In this document: piece by piece, positions 1-9,372 of the stretch
Numbering within the stretch: position 1 is the first letter of the stretch
Layout of the letters: each line of letters starts with the position of its first letter
NCBI RefSeq assembly: GCF_900110965.1
Contig: NZ_FOFO01000004.1
Span: 56,784 to 120,783, forward strand
From: Ectothiorhodospira magna
GTDB taxonomy: Bacteria > Pseudomonadota > Gammaproteobacteria > Ectothiorhodospirales > Ectothiorhodospiraceae
Length of the DNA: 64,000 bases
Reading direction: 5' to 3'
Notes under the pieces: model-generated
Seen by the model: only the letters and a program-made list of their open reading frames with translations
Databases searched by the model: none
Told to the model about the DNA's origin: nothing
Position numbers and translations under genes: made by a program

Positions 1-1
1 A

Positions 2-1651
2 AGCGCCTGCAGATTGGCCAGACTGGGGTTCTGGCAACTGCAGCGGCAGTCGGGCCGCCTGCTCTGGTCGGAAGATGCCCATGTGGTATTGGGCTGGCGA
101 GATCCGATGCCCGCTCACATCAGCGATTTTCTGCAACTGGTCCACACAGAACAACGCCGGGACACAGAAAAACGGATCGAACTGGCCATGTGCCATCAGG
201 AGGGTCTGGACCTGGAAATTCGCCTGGGTCAGGGTGCCAACCAGCGCATTCTCCGCCTACAGGGCAGTCCAAGTCCCAACGAAAATACCGGCATGGCCAT
301 GATCGGTGCCTTTCAGGATGTCACCGGGCTGCGAACCCTGGAAAATCAGGTGCTCTATCTGGTGGAACACGACGAACTGACCCAACTGCCCAAGGAACGG
401 TTGTTTCTGCGGCTCCTGCAGGAGCAATTGGATATCAGCTGCCAGCAGAAGGACCGATGGCAGATCATGGTGGTGGATATTGATCGCCTGCATCGGATCA
501 ATGATGCTTTCGGGCATGAGTCCGGTGACAACGTACTGCGGGTATTCGCCCAACGGCTGCGGCAGCAGGCAGATTCCAGTACCCTGCTTTGCCGTCTGGA
601 AGACGACTCTTTCGGTCTTGCACTTCGGAGCGACCAGGAGAGCAGCAACATCCAGATCGACCTGTGTCATCTGGATCGCCCCCACTTTATCAATGGCAAA
701 TCGGTTTTTGTGGACTTCTCTGTGGGCGCCAGCCTGTGGCCCGACAATGGACACCAGGCAGAAGCATTGCTGCGACTGGCCCGAAAAGCCCAGCGCACCG
801 CCCGCAGCCAAGGTGCCGGCAAGAAATTCACCTCATACCAGCAACACTGTCACGAAGACAGAGCCCTGGGCATCCTGCTGGAAACAGACCTGCGGATGGC
901 TCAGGAAAAAAACGAATTCTTCATGGTATTCCAACCTCAACAGGAGTTGTCCAGTGGCAGGATCGTGGGAGTGGAAGCACTGATCCGCTGGCGCCATAGT
1001 CAACGAGGCATCATCTCTCCAGCAGAATTCATCCCCCTGCTGGAAGAATCCGGCAGAATTCAGCATGTGGGTGATTGGGTCATTGCCCAGGCCTGTCAAC
1101 AGGCCGCCCGCTGGTGTCGCCAAGGGCTGGATCTGCGTATGAGCGTCAATCTCTCTGCACGCCAATTCGAACCGGACCTGGCGGACCGCATTTTGGCCCA
1201 TGTGGAACGCTACAAGATTGAACCCGCCAATCTTGAACTGGAAATCACCGAAAGCATTGCCATGCACAGCCCCGAAACCACCATGACCATTTTGCGTCAA
1301 CTCAGGGATATGGGCTTTCATATCGCCATTGATGACTTCGGGACTGGTTACTCCTCCTTTGGGTATTTGCTGAAATTCCCCCTGACCACCCTGAAAATCG
1401 ACAAAAGCTTTATCGACAACATCACTGAATACCGCAACAGTCGGGCCATCATCCGCTCTTTGACTGCCCTTAGCCAGGGTCTGGGACTGAAAACCATTGC
1501 CGAAGGTGTGGAAAGTCTAAGGCAGAGGGACTATCTGGATGCCTTGGGGATCAACGAAATACAGGGATATCTGATTTCCAGACCTGTACCGGCAGATGAA
1601 CTTCAAGCCCTGCTGACCCATGATCAACAGCTTGTCATGCCAGATCATTAA
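2..1651 (+). CDS. PAS-GGDEF-EAL c-di-GMP phosphodiesterase, 5' truncated
   Basis: Predicted cytoplasmic c-di-GMP phosphodiesterase. The reading frame is open to the window edge and begins inside a PAS fold (LGFWQL near the start), so the true start lies upstream; an in-frame TTG at 14 is not convincing. PAS (about first 110 codons) is followed by a GGDEF domain whose signature is degenerate (RLEDDSFG where RLGGDEFG is expected), so cyclase activity is unlikely. The EAL domain looks catalytic: EALIRW, the Asn in VNLSARQ, EITES, DDFGTGYSS, KIDKSF, AEGVES and EIQGY are all present. It lies directly upstream of a FIST sensor and a hybrid kinase, which suggests it is the output enzyme of that pathway. 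Family assignment is certain; the operon role is inferred. Confidence 0.93.
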   Translation, partial: SACRLARLGFWQLQRQSGRLLWSEDAHVVLGWRDPMPAHISDFLQLVHTEQRRDTEKRIELAMCHQEGLDLEIRLGQGANQRILRLQGSPSPNENTGMAMIGAFQDVTGLRTLENQVLYLVEHDELTQLPKERLFLRLLQEQLDISCQQKDRWQIMVVDIDRLHRINDAFGHESGDNVLRVFAQRLRQQADSSTLLCRLEDDSFGLALRSDQESSNIQIDLCHLDRPHFINGKSVFVDFSVGASLWPDNGHQAEALLRLARKAQRTARSQGAGKKFTSYQQHCHEDRALGILLETDLRMAQEKNEFFMVFQPQQELSSGRIVGVEALIRWRHSQRGIISPAEFIPLLEESGRIQHVGDWVIAQACQQAARWCRQGLDLRMSVNLSARQFEPDLADRILAHVERYKIEPANLELEITESIAMHSPETTMTILRQLRDMGFHIAIDDFGTGYSSFGYLLKFPLTTLKIDKSFIDNITEYRNSRAIIRSLTALSQGLGLKTIAEGVESLRQRDYLDALGINEIQGYLISRPVPADELQALLTHDQQLVMPDH

Positions 1652-1685
1652 CCACCCTGCAGCCGCACAACATGGAAACCGCTTG

Positions 1686-2855
1686 ATGAACACATTGGAT
1701 ATCCAGTTTCACCTTGAAACCACAGGCACTCTGGAAGCTCTGGCCCCCTGTATACAGGCCATGGAACAGCAACCGGGGGTGAAAACCTTGATGATATTGG
1801 GTTGCGACGAAGACAACTGGTGCCCCGAAGCGGCTACGGCGCTATTTAAACAATGCCGGTTACCGGTGTTTGGCGGCACCTTCCCCCAGATCATCCACGA
1901 GCGTAAACCCCATACCAAAGGTACCCTGCTGGTGGGGTTACCAGTGACAGCAGATCTTTTATTCATCAACAATTTAAGTGACAAATCGATGGATATCGAC
2001 TCCAGTATCCTCGATGACCAGACACAATGGCACCAAGCGCTGGACAGTGACAATACCATCATCGTCTTTGTGGATGGTTTTTCCAGTCGGATCAGTGCCC
2101 TGATTGAATCTCTCTTTCTGCATTTTGGTCTGGATTTTAATTTTGTCGGCGGCGGCGCCGGTTCTCTGAGCCTGCAACAAAAGCCCTGTATCATCACTCC
2201 CCAGGGATTGACCCAGGATACTGCCGTCATGGCCCGCATTCCCCTTTCCAGCAGTATCGGCGTCACCCACGGCTGGGAACCCATCAGCCAGACCCTCAAG
2301 GTCACCGCCTCGGAACGAAACATCATTCACTCTCTGGACTGGAAACCGGCCTTTGAAGTGTATCGAGAAATGATTCTTGATCACGGCGGACAGGAGATTA
2401 CCCGGGATAACTTTTTCGATATTGCCAAGGCCTATCCCTTTGGCATCTCGAAACTGGACAGCGAAATGGTGGTGCGGGATCCCTTGATGGTGGTAGACGA
2501 TCATTCCCTGATGTGTGTGGGAGAGGTCAATGAAGGCTGTTTTGTCAAACTCCTCAACGGCACACCCAGCTCTCTTGTTCAGGCCGCCACCCAGGCCAGA
2601 AAGATTGCTCAGGCACGATATCCTGCTGGCCATCAATCCTCCGCATTATTCATCGACTGCATCTCCAGAGTGCTGTTTCTAGGAGATGAGATCTCCCGTG
2701 AACTGGAAGAGGCCGGTGGTAATATGCCCTTGTTCGGTGCCTTTACCCTGGGAGAAATCGCCAACACAGGAAAGGACTATATGGAATTCATGAACAAGAC
2801 CTCCGTACTCTGCCTCTTTGATCTGGAACAAGGACATTCAGGTGAAACGGCTTGA
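1686..2855 (+). CDS. FIST-domain sensory protein (NosP-like)
   Basis: Soluble protein of about 389 residues with FIST N and FIST C domains, a small-ligand sensing fold. The ATG at 1686 has GGAA 8 nt upstream; an earlier in-frame ATG at 1620 would overlap the upstream gene by 32 nt. Hallmarks include the GGTFPQI and FVGGGAGSLS segments in the N-terminal half and the GMN-like FGAFTLGEI segment near the C-terminus. FIST proteins of the NosP group bind haem and nitric oxide and are encoded beside hybrid kinases (NahK) and c-di-GMP enzymes in Pseudomonas, Legionella and Vibrio; this locus has that arrangement. Haem binding here is inference from context, not seen in the sequence. Confidence 0.85.
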   Translation: MNTLDIQFHLETTGTLEALAPCIQAMEQQPGVKTLMILGCDEDNWCPEAATALFKQCRLPVFGGTFPQIIHERKPHTKGTLLVGLPVTADLLFINNLSDKSMDIDSSILDDQTQWHQALDSDNTIIVFVDGFSSRISALIESLFLHFGLDFNFVGGGAGSLSLQQKPCIITPQGLTQDTAVMARIPLSSSIGVTHGWEPISQTLKVTASERNIIHSLDWKPAFEVYREMILDHGGQEITRDNFFDIAKAYPFGISKLDSEMVVRDPLMVVDDHSLMCVGEVNEGCFVKLLNGTPSSLVQAATQARKIAQARYPAGHQSSALFIDCISRVLFLGDEISRELEEAGGNMPLFGAFTLGEIANTGKDYMEFMNKTSVLCLFDLEQGHSGETA

Positions 2856-4977
2856 AGCCACACAGATTCTTTATGAAATTGCCCTGTCCGTTGGTCAGAC
2901 CCTGGAACTGAACCGGATGCTCAGGCATAGCCTGGGCACCATGATGCGCTTGTGCAATTTCAATCTCGCAGTGGTGATACAAACTGCCGACGGGGCAGGG
3001 GCATCAGCGCCCACACAGAAGATCGTCGAGGCAATCCCACGCAGCGTCATCCAGAGGCCATATTTCAATGCCTTTCTGGAGCGGATGGACATACCTCAGG
3101 CGCCTGCCGACTTTGAACCCTGGTTGTCCCGTCTGCCCCTGCACTATGAGGAGGAAGAAGGCCAGCACTGGTATGCGTTTGCACTGAGCGGATTTGGCGT
3201 GCTGGTGGTACGCAAGCATACCTCCCCGATTCACGAGGATCTGTTCAACAGCCTGCCCAAGTTGATGGAAAAGCTGGCCCAGGCCATTCGTGCCTGCATC
3301 TATGAGCAGGAACTCAAACAGCAGATGGAAGCCGCCCAAAGCGCCGAACGGACCAAGAGCCTGTTCATGGCCAATATCAGCCACGAAATTCGCACTCCGA
3401 TGAATGGCATCCTCGGACTGCTGGATGTGGTGCTGGATCACCCCCTGCCGGAGGAAGCCAGGGAACAGCTAAAACTGGCCCGGCTATCGGCAGAACATCT
3501 GCTGGGCATCATCAATGCGGTACTGGACCTGTCCCGAATCGATGCCGGAAAAATGACACTGGAGGCCAAAGACCATGATTTACCTGAACTTTTGATCCAG
3601 ATCGTCCGCAGCCAGACCCCCACGGCCCACTGTAAACGATTGCAGCTCAAGCACCAGCTAGACCCCAACCTGCCCAGATATGTGCAGGTGGATGCCACTC
3701 GACTGCGCCAAATCATCATCAACCTGATGGGCAATGCCATCAAATTCACTGAAAAAGGAGAGATCACACTCAAGGCAACACTGGTCAGCCAGCATGATCA
3801 GGGTGCAGATATCCTCTTGTCCGTGGAGGACACAGGCATCGGCATCCCCACCCATGCCATTGAACGGATCTTTGAGACCTTTGAACAGGGCGACAACACT
3901 TACAGCAGGATGTACGAGGGCACGGGGCTTGGACTGGCCATCACCCGTAAACTGATCACCCTGATGGGCGGGGAAATCTCGGTGACCAGCGAGGTGGGCA
4001 AGGGTTCGAAATTTACCATCCAACTGACCCTGCCTCACGGCAACCCGCCGCCGGATGTTTCCGATATCGACATCCAACATGCCCAGGTTACGGAACAACT
4101 CAGCAGGATGAAACTGCGGATACTGGTGGCCGAAGACAATTTGATCAATCAAATGGTGATCAAAAAGATGCTGGACCGCATCGATGCTGTGTATACCGTG
4201 GCAGAAAATGGTCTGGAAACCGTGGAAATGGCAGCCCGAAGGGGGTTTGACCTGATTTTCATGGACATGATGATGCCTCTGATGGATGGTCTGGAGGCCA
4301 CCTGCCACATCCGCCAGCAGGAAAAGGAAAATCACTGGCCCAATTGCCCCATCATTGCCATCACCGCCAATGCCATGGCCGGAGATCGGGAACGCTACCT
4401 TGCCAACAATATACAAGGTTATGTCGCCAAACCCATCCAGTATCCGGTACTGATCCAGGAAATCGACCGGGTGCTGACACAGTATCCTCCCTCACTACCG
4501 ATGGATACCCCGGACACGGACATTGACGACATCCATATTGAAAATGAACCCGCCTGGTTCATCGAGGAACATTCGACTCAATGGCGCGAAACACTTGCCC
4601 AAAGCACTCAAGCTCTGCCTTTTGACTGGAACAAGGCGCTCAGGCAGATCGGTGATGATGAATCCCTGCTCATTCAGGTGCTGGCGGTCTTTCTCGAAGG
4701 GATCGATGATCAGTTGCAACAGATGCAGGCCCATCTGGCCGAGGGGAAGATGCACGAACTGGGCATCCATGCCCACACCCTCAAGGGCCAATGTGGCACC
4801 TTCTGCGCCAGCGCCGCCAAGGATGCAGCCCAACACCTGGAAACCCTGTGCCGAAATCAGGGGAACACCGATGCCATCCGCCTGGCTCTTGACGACCTTA
4901 TGGCACAGATGGCGACATTGCTGCCCCCATTACGAGAACAATGGGCCAAAAGTCCACCACTGGATCAACTGGACTGA
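2842..4977 (+). CDS. Soluble hybrid histidine kinase (HisKA-HATPase-REC-Hpt), NahK-like
   Basis: Multistep phosphorelay kinase of 711 residues without membrane segments. The start is GTG at 2842, with AAGGA 7 nt upstream; it overlaps the FIST gene by 14 nt, which implies translational coupling. Order: an N-terminal sensory region of about 160 residues with no family I can name, a short coiled coil, HisKA (FMANISHEIRTPMNG, phospho-His about 181), HATPase (N box NLMGNAIKF, then DTGIGIP and GTGLGLAI), a receiver with phospho-Asp in FMDMMMP, and a C-terminal Hpt (HTLKGQC). The adjacent FIST protein probably supplies its input, as NosP does for NahK; the EAL enzyme upstream is a candidate output. 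The stop lies 13 nt inside the convergent RND gene. Confidence 0.9.
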   Translation: MKRLEATQILYEIALSVGQTLELNRMLRHSLGTMMRLCNFNLAVVIQTADGAGASAPTQKIVEAIPRSVIQRPYFNAFLERMDIPQAPADFEPWLSRLPLHYEEEEGQHWYAFALSGFGVLVVRKHTSPIHEDLFNSLPKLMEKLAQAIRACIYEQELKQQMEAAQSAERTKSLFMANISHEIRTPMNGILGLLDVVLDHPLPEEAREQLKLARLSAEHLLGIINAVLDLSRIDAGKMTLEAKDHDLPELLIQIVRSQTPTAHCKRLQLKHQLDPNLPRYVQVDATRLRQIIINLMGNAIKFTEKGEITLKATLVSQHDQGADILLSVEDTGIGIPTHAIERIFETFEQGDNTYSRMYEGTGLGLAITRKLITLMGGEISVTSEVGKGSKFTIQLTLPHGNPPPDVSDIDIQHAQVTEQLSRMKLRILVAEDNLINQMVIKKMLDRIDAVYTVAENGLETVEMAARRGFDLIFMDMMMPLMDGLEATCHIRQQEKENHWPNCPIIAITANAMAGDRERYLANNIQGYVAKPIQYPVLIQEIDRVLTQYPPSLPMDTPDTDIDDIHIENEPAWFIEEHSTQWRETLAQSTQALPFDWNKALRQIGDDESLLIQVLAVFLEGIDDQLQQMQAHLAEGKMHELGIHAHTLKGQCGTFCASAAKDAAQHLETLCRNQGNTDAIRLALDDLMAQMATLLPPLREQWAKSPPLDQLD

Positions 4978-7900
4978 GCGCTCATGGCGGCCCTGTCCCG
5001 GGCCAGATAGGTGTACACCGCCGGCACCACAAACAGGGTGAACAGGGTGCCGATGGTCATGCCGGCGGCGATCACCAGGCCCATGGCAAACCGGGAACCG
5101 GCGCCAGGACCACTGGCAATCAGCAGCGGGATCATGGCCAGCACCGTGGCCGCCGTGGTCATGAGGATGGGCCTGAGCCGAATCCCCGCCGCCTTTTCCA
5201 CCGCTTCCCGACGGGATAACCCCTGCTCCTGCAGCTTGTTGGCGAACTCCACGATCAGGATGCCGTGCTTGGCGATCAGGCCAATCAGGGTCAGCAGCCC
5301 CACCTGGGTATAGATATTCAGAGTGGTCAGGCCCAGGCTGACGAACAGCAGCGCACCAGCAATGGACATGGGCACGGTCACCAGCATGATCAACGAATCC
5401 CTGAAGGATTCAAACTGGGCCGCCAGTACCAGGTAGATGACCACCAGGGCAAAGAAGAAGGTCATCACCAGCTGGCGGCCCTCGGTCATGAACTGGCGTG
5501 ACTGCCCCGCATAATCCACACTGTAACCCGGCGGCAGGACATCGGCGGCGATCTCCTGCAGCACCTCCAGGGCCTCCCCCAGGGTCACCCCTGGCCGGGG
5601 CACACCGGACAGGGTGACCGCGTTGAGCTGCTGGAAGCGCTTGAGCTGCTGGGGATGCACCGAGTCCTTCAGGGTGATCAGGGTATCCAGCGGCACCAGC
5701 TCGCCGTCCCGGTTGCGGGTATAGAGATCCTCAATCTGATCCGGCGTCAGCCGATCCACCCGCTGCAGCTGGGGAATGACCCGGTAAGACCGGTCATCCA
5801 GGGCAAAGCGGCCCACGAAACCGCCGGAGAACAGAGACGACAGGTCCGCCGACAGGGTTTGCATGTCCACCCCCATCAGGGCGGCCTTTTCCCGGTCGAT
5901 ATGGATCTCGGTCCGGGGGCTATCGATCCTGAGGTCGCCATCGATGTAGATGAAACGACCACTGGCCATGGCCCGATTCACCATCTCCCTGGACACCTCC
6001 AGCAGGTTCTCCGAAGGATCGGTGGAGCGGATGACGAACTCCACCGGAGCGCCGCCTCCGGCACTGGGCAGGGACGGCGGCGCCAAGGCGAAGATGCTCA
6101 GCCCCGGGATCTCTTCCAGCCGGGGCTGCAGGTCGTTATCCAGCACTGCCTGGGTGCTGCGATCACGCTCGTCCCAGGGCACCAGCACGAAACCCGCCAC
6201 CGCGGTATGGGTGCCGCCAAAACCATTGATGATGAAGATATTGGAAAGCTCCGGAATCTCGTCCAGATACCGGTTCATCACCGCCGTGTTGCGCTCCAGC
6301 TGATCCAGGGTCATGGGGGCATCCCCCTGGGCGATGGCAAAGACGAAACCCTGATCCTCCGCCGGTTCAAGCTCGCTGCTGCTGGTGATGAACAGGAAAT
6401 AACAGGACACCAGGACAATCAGACCAAACACCAGCACCACATGGCGATCATCTAAAATCCCGTGGAGACGACGCTCATAACGCCGGTGCAGCCCGTCAAA
6501 GCGGGCATCAAGCCAAGCCTCAAAGCGGCGTTTACCGCCCTCACCGTGGGGCTTGAGCAGGCGGGAACAGAGCATGGGGGAAAGGGTCAGGGCGATCACG
6601 CCGGAGAGGATCACCGAGGCCGCCAGGGTAAAGGCGAATTCCACAAACAGGGTGCCGGTGATACCGCCGACAAAGCCGATGGGGATGAAGACCGCCACCA
6701 GGCTGGTGGACATGGCAATGATGGGCCAGGCCAGTTCCCGGGCGCCCTGCAGAGCCGCCTCCAGCGGCTTCATGCCCTCCTCGATGTGACGATGGACATT
6801 CTCCACCATGATGATGGCATCATCCACCACGATACCGATGGCCAGCACCATGGCCAGCAGGGTGAGCAGGTTGATGGAAAACCCCATCAGCAGCATCAAA
6901 AACAGGGTGCCGATCAACGACAGGGGCACCGCCAGGGCCGGGATGATCACGCTGCGCATGGAACCGAGGAAGGCATAGATCACCGCCACCACGATCACCA
7001 GGGCCAGCAGGATGGTGATCAGGACCTCCTGGATGGCACTCTCGATGTAGAGGGTGGAGTCATAGACGATGTCTCCCTTGAGACCCTCGGGGAACTGGGG
7101 TTCGATCTCCCGCGCCCAGACCCGTCGAACATCGGCGATCACGTCCAGGGCATTGGCATCCGGCGACACCTCGATGCCGATGAAGGTGGCGGACTGGCCG
7201 TTGAAACTCACGGCGCTGTCATAGCGCTCCGAACCCAGTTCCACTTCCGCAATGTCCTGCAACCGGACGATGGCGTCCTGTTCCGATCTCACCACCAATT
7301 GCTCGAAATCCTCGGCGCTGGACAGGTCCGTTTCCGCCGTCAACTCCACGGACACCAGGCGACCCTTGGTGCTTCCCACCGCCGAAAGCACGTTATTGGC
7401 CTGCAGGGCGCGACGCACATCGGCACCCGTCACCCCCAGGGCCGCCATCCGCTCGGGATCAAGCCAGATGCGCATGGCAAAGGTCCGTGCCCCCAGGATC
7501 TCGGCCCGCTGCACCCCCGGCAAGGTGGCCAGTTGCGGCTCCACCACCCGCACCAGGTAATCGGTGATCTGGTTGTCACTGAGCACCTCGGAATAGAAGC
7601 TCATGTACATGGCGGCGATGGTCTCGCCCACCGACAACTGGATCACCGGCTCCTCCGCCTCCTGGGGCAGATCCGAACGGACCTTGTTGACCTGGGCGGC
7701 GATCTGGGTCAGGGCCTCGTTGGGGTCATGGTCCATGCGCAGGTAGGCCTGCACCGTGCTGACGCCGGAAAGACTGGTGGAGACCAGATAATCGATCCCC
7801 TCGGCGGCGGCAATCTCCCGTTCCAGGGGCGTGGTGATGAACCCCTGGATCAGGTTGGCATCGGCACCGATATAGGTGGTGGTGACCGTCACCACCGCAT

Positions 7901-8024
7901 TCTGGATCTCCGGAAACTGGCGCACGTTCAGCTCAAAGCCGGCCCGGATCCCCAGCAGCAGGATGAACAGGCTGACCACCGTGGCCAGCACCGGCTTACG
8001 GATGAAGACATCAGTAAATCGCAT
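4965..8024 (-). CDS. RND multidrug efflux permease (HAE1/AcrB type)
   Basis: Inner-membrane proton/drug antiporter of 1019 residues, the usual AcrB-family length. ATG at 8024 begins MRFTDVFIRKPV, the canonical first transmembrane helix; a TTG lies one codon upstream. Twelve membrane helices with two large periplasmic loops are recognisable. The TM4 proton-relay pair is in GIVVDDAIIMVENV, and the duplicated half repeats around the segment GLTTLNIYTQVGLL. It forms an operon with the adaptor gene 18 nt upstream; no outer-membrane channel gene is in the window, so a TolC-like partner must be elsewhere. Substrates cannot be told from sequence. It ends tail-to-tail with the hybrid kinase with 13 nt shared. 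Confidence 0.95.
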   Translation of the reverse strand: MRFTDVFIRKPVLATVVSLFILLLGIRAGFELNVRQFPEIQNAVVTVTTTYIGADANLIQGFITTPLEREIAAAEGIDYLVSTSLSGVSTVQAYLRMDHDPNEALTQIAAQVNKVRSDLPQEAEEPVIQLSVGETIAAMYMSFYSEVLSDNQITDYLVRVVEPQLATLPGVQRAEILGARTFAMRIWLDPERMAALGVTGADVRRALQANNVLSAVGSTKGRLVSVELTAETDLSSAEDFEQLVVRSEQDAIVRLQDIAEVELGSERYDSAVSFNGQSATFIGIEVSPDANALDVIADVRRVWAREIEPQFPEGLKGDIVYDSTLYIESAIQEVLITILLALVIVVAVIYAFLGSMRSVIIPALAVPLSLIGTLFLMLLMGFSINLLTLLAMVLAIGIVVDDAIIMVENVHRHIEEGMKPLEAALQGARELAWPIIAMSTSLVAVFIPIGFVGGITGTLFVEFAFTLAASVILSGVIALTLSPMLCSRLLKPHGEGGKRRFEAWLDARFDGLHRRYERRLHGILDDRHVVLVFGLIVLVSCYFLFITSSSELEPAEDQGFVFAIAQGDAPMTLDQLERNTAVMNRYLDEIPELSNIFIINGFGGTHTAVAGFVLVPWDERDRSTQAVLDNDLQPRLEEIPGLSIFALAPPSLPSAGGGAPVEFVIRSTDPSENLLEVSREMVNRAMASGRFIYIDGDLRIDSPRTEIHIDREKAALMGVDMQTLSADLSSLFSGGFVGRFALDDRSYRVIPQLQRVDRLTPDQIEDLYTRNRDGELVPLDTLITLKDSVHPQQLKRFQQLNAVTLSGVPRPGVTLGEALEVLQEIAADVLPPGYSVDYAGQSRQFMTEGRQLVMTFFFALVVIYLVLAAQFESFRDSLIMLVTVPMSIAGALLFVSLGLTTLNIYTQVGLLTLIGLIAKHGILIVEFANKLQEQGLSRREAVEKAAGIRLRPILMTTAATVLAMIPLLIASGPGAGSRFAMGLVIAAGMTIGTLFTLFVVPAVYTYLARDRAAMSAQSS

Positions 8025-8042
8025 CAAGGCTCTCCGGCCGCA

Positions 8043-9176
8043 TCAGGCATTGGGCGGTGTGGGTGCCAATTCTTCGCCAGGCTGCAGATCGGGATCGTCG
8101 TTGATCTTCACCACGGCGTTGTTGCGCAGCTTGAGCAGGCCACTGGTGGCCACCCGCTCCCCCGGCGCCAGCCCTTCCAGAATCACCACCAGATCCCCGC
8201 GCCGGGTGCCGGTACGCACGAAACGCTGGCGCACCCGCAGTTCATCCCCGTCACCCGACTGGATCACATAGACCGAATCGCCATAGGGGTTGAAGCTCAC
8301 CGCCGACTGGGGCACCACCACCACCGTTGCCTCTTCTCCCACATCCAGGGTCACGCGACCGAACATGCCGGGGCGCAGTCGCTGTTCCGGATTGGGAATG
8401 ATGGCCTGAACCTCGAAGGTACGGGTGGAGGCCCGCACGGCGGGTTCAATGGCACGGACGCGACCTTCGAAGCTATCCCCGAAGGCATCCACCCTCACCC
8501 CCAGGGGCTGTCCCGGTGCCACCTCTCCCAGGCGGCGCTCCGCCAGGGAGAAATTGAGATAGATCGGATTGAGGGCCTGCAGGGACACCACCGGATCACC
8601 GGCGGAAAGGAACTGGCCCACGTTCACCCGGCGGATGCCCAGTTGCCCGGAAAAGGGCGCCGTCAGGGTTTTTTGCTGGATACGGGCCTTTTGTTCCTGC
8701 ACCGCCGCCGCGGCCTGTTCCGCCTCGCTCTCCCGGCGCTGCAACTCCGCTTCGGAGATATTGTTCTGACGCACCAGCCGGCGGGCTCGCTCCCGTTCCA
8801 GATCCGCCAGCCGGGCCGCGGCCTCCAGGCGACGGAGCTGGGCCACATCGGTGCGGCTGTCCAGGCGCAGCAGCACCTCCCCGGCCTGGACCTGGGCGCC
8901 GTTGTCGAACAGGATCTCCTGCACGATGCCGCTCACCTCGGTGGTCAGATCAGCCCCCTGCACGGCGACAAAACTGCCCACCGCCTCCAGTTGTGGCCGC
9001 CACACCAGTTCCCTGGCCTCGGTGGCAGTGATGGTGGCCACCGGCTCGGGCAGGTTGTCGAAGATGTCGGTGATCAGGGCATTGATGAATGCCTTGTAAC
9101 CGAACACACCGCCCAGCAGCAGGGAAACGATCAGCAGCATGAGGATCATGCGCCGATTGAAGAATCTTTTTTTCAT
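8043..9176 (-). CDS. RND efflux periplasmic adaptor (membrane fusion protein)
   Basis: Periplasmic adaptor of 377 residues linking the RND pump to an outer-membrane channel. The N-terminus MKKRFFNRR followed by a hydrophobic stretch is an uncleaved anchor; there is no lipobox cysteine. Then comes a barrel-lipoyl half motif (VSGIVQEILFDNGAQVQAGEVLL), an alpha-hairpin coiled coil rich in Arg/Glu/Ala, the second lipoyl half (APFSGQLGIRRVNVGQFL), the beta-barrel (RPGMFGRV) and a membrane-proximal domain. I chose ATG 9176 because it directly precedes the anchor; the frame stays open to 9254 but that extension looks non-coding. The ribosome-binding site is weak. It is first gene of a two-gene operon with the permease. 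Confidence 0.92.
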   Translation of the reverse strand: MKKRFFNRRMILMLLIVSLLLGGVFGYKAFINALITDIFDNLPEPVATITATEARELVWRPQLEAVGSFVAVQGADLTTEVSGIVQEILFDNGAQVQAGEVLLRLDSRTDVAQLRRLEAAARLADLERERARRLVRQNNISEAELQRRESEAEQAAAAVQEQKARIQQKTLTAPFSGQLGIRRVNVGQFLSAGDPVVSLQALNPIYLNFSLAERRLGEVAPGQPLGVRVDAFGDSFEGRVRAIEPAVRASTRTFEVQAIIPNPEQRLRPGMFGRVTLDVGEEATVVVVPQSAVSFNPYGDSVYVIQSGDGDELRVRQRFVRTGTRRGDLVVILEGLAPGERVATSGLLKLRNNAVVKINDDPDLQPGEELAPTPPNA

Positions 9177-9295
9177 AAGCGGGAAGATGAGGAATCCTTG
9201 ACTGGAAGCCGGCCTCGAAGCCAAAGCGAGCGGCGGACCGTTAGCGTACCGCATTTTGCTTTCCCAACAAGCGGATCGGGCGCAAAAATTTAAAT

Positions 9296-9344
9296 TTGAC
9301 CAAAATCATGGGAATTAAACCGGATAGGGACCACAATACGCTAC
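9296..9344 (+). promoter_or_regulatory. FNR/Anr-type site and class II promoter for cydABDC
   Basis: TTGAC-CAAA-ATCAT at 9296-9309 matches the FNR consensus TTGAT-N4-ATCAA at 8 of 10 positions. A -10-like CACAAT sits at 9332-9337, placing a start near 9344. The centre of the box is then about 41.5 nt upstream, the classical class II activator position. The flanking sequence is markedly AT-rich (AAATTTAAATTT at 9286-9297). Oxygen control of bd oxidases by FNR/ANR is well known. Prediction by eye. Confidence 0.6.
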
Positions 9345-9372
9345 TCTTTTCGGGACTCACGAGGATCGCCTG

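Noticed and set aside
1620..1685. Earlier start for the FIST gene
   Set aside because: Overlaps the upstream gene by 32 nt, has no ribosome-binding site, and encodes residues outside the FIST fold.
6462..9293. A 943-codon open frame on the plus strand opposite the RND pump genes
   Set aside because: Antisense shadow of two clear RND genes in GC-rich DNA; the product is low-complexity His/Gly/Gln-rich with no domain.
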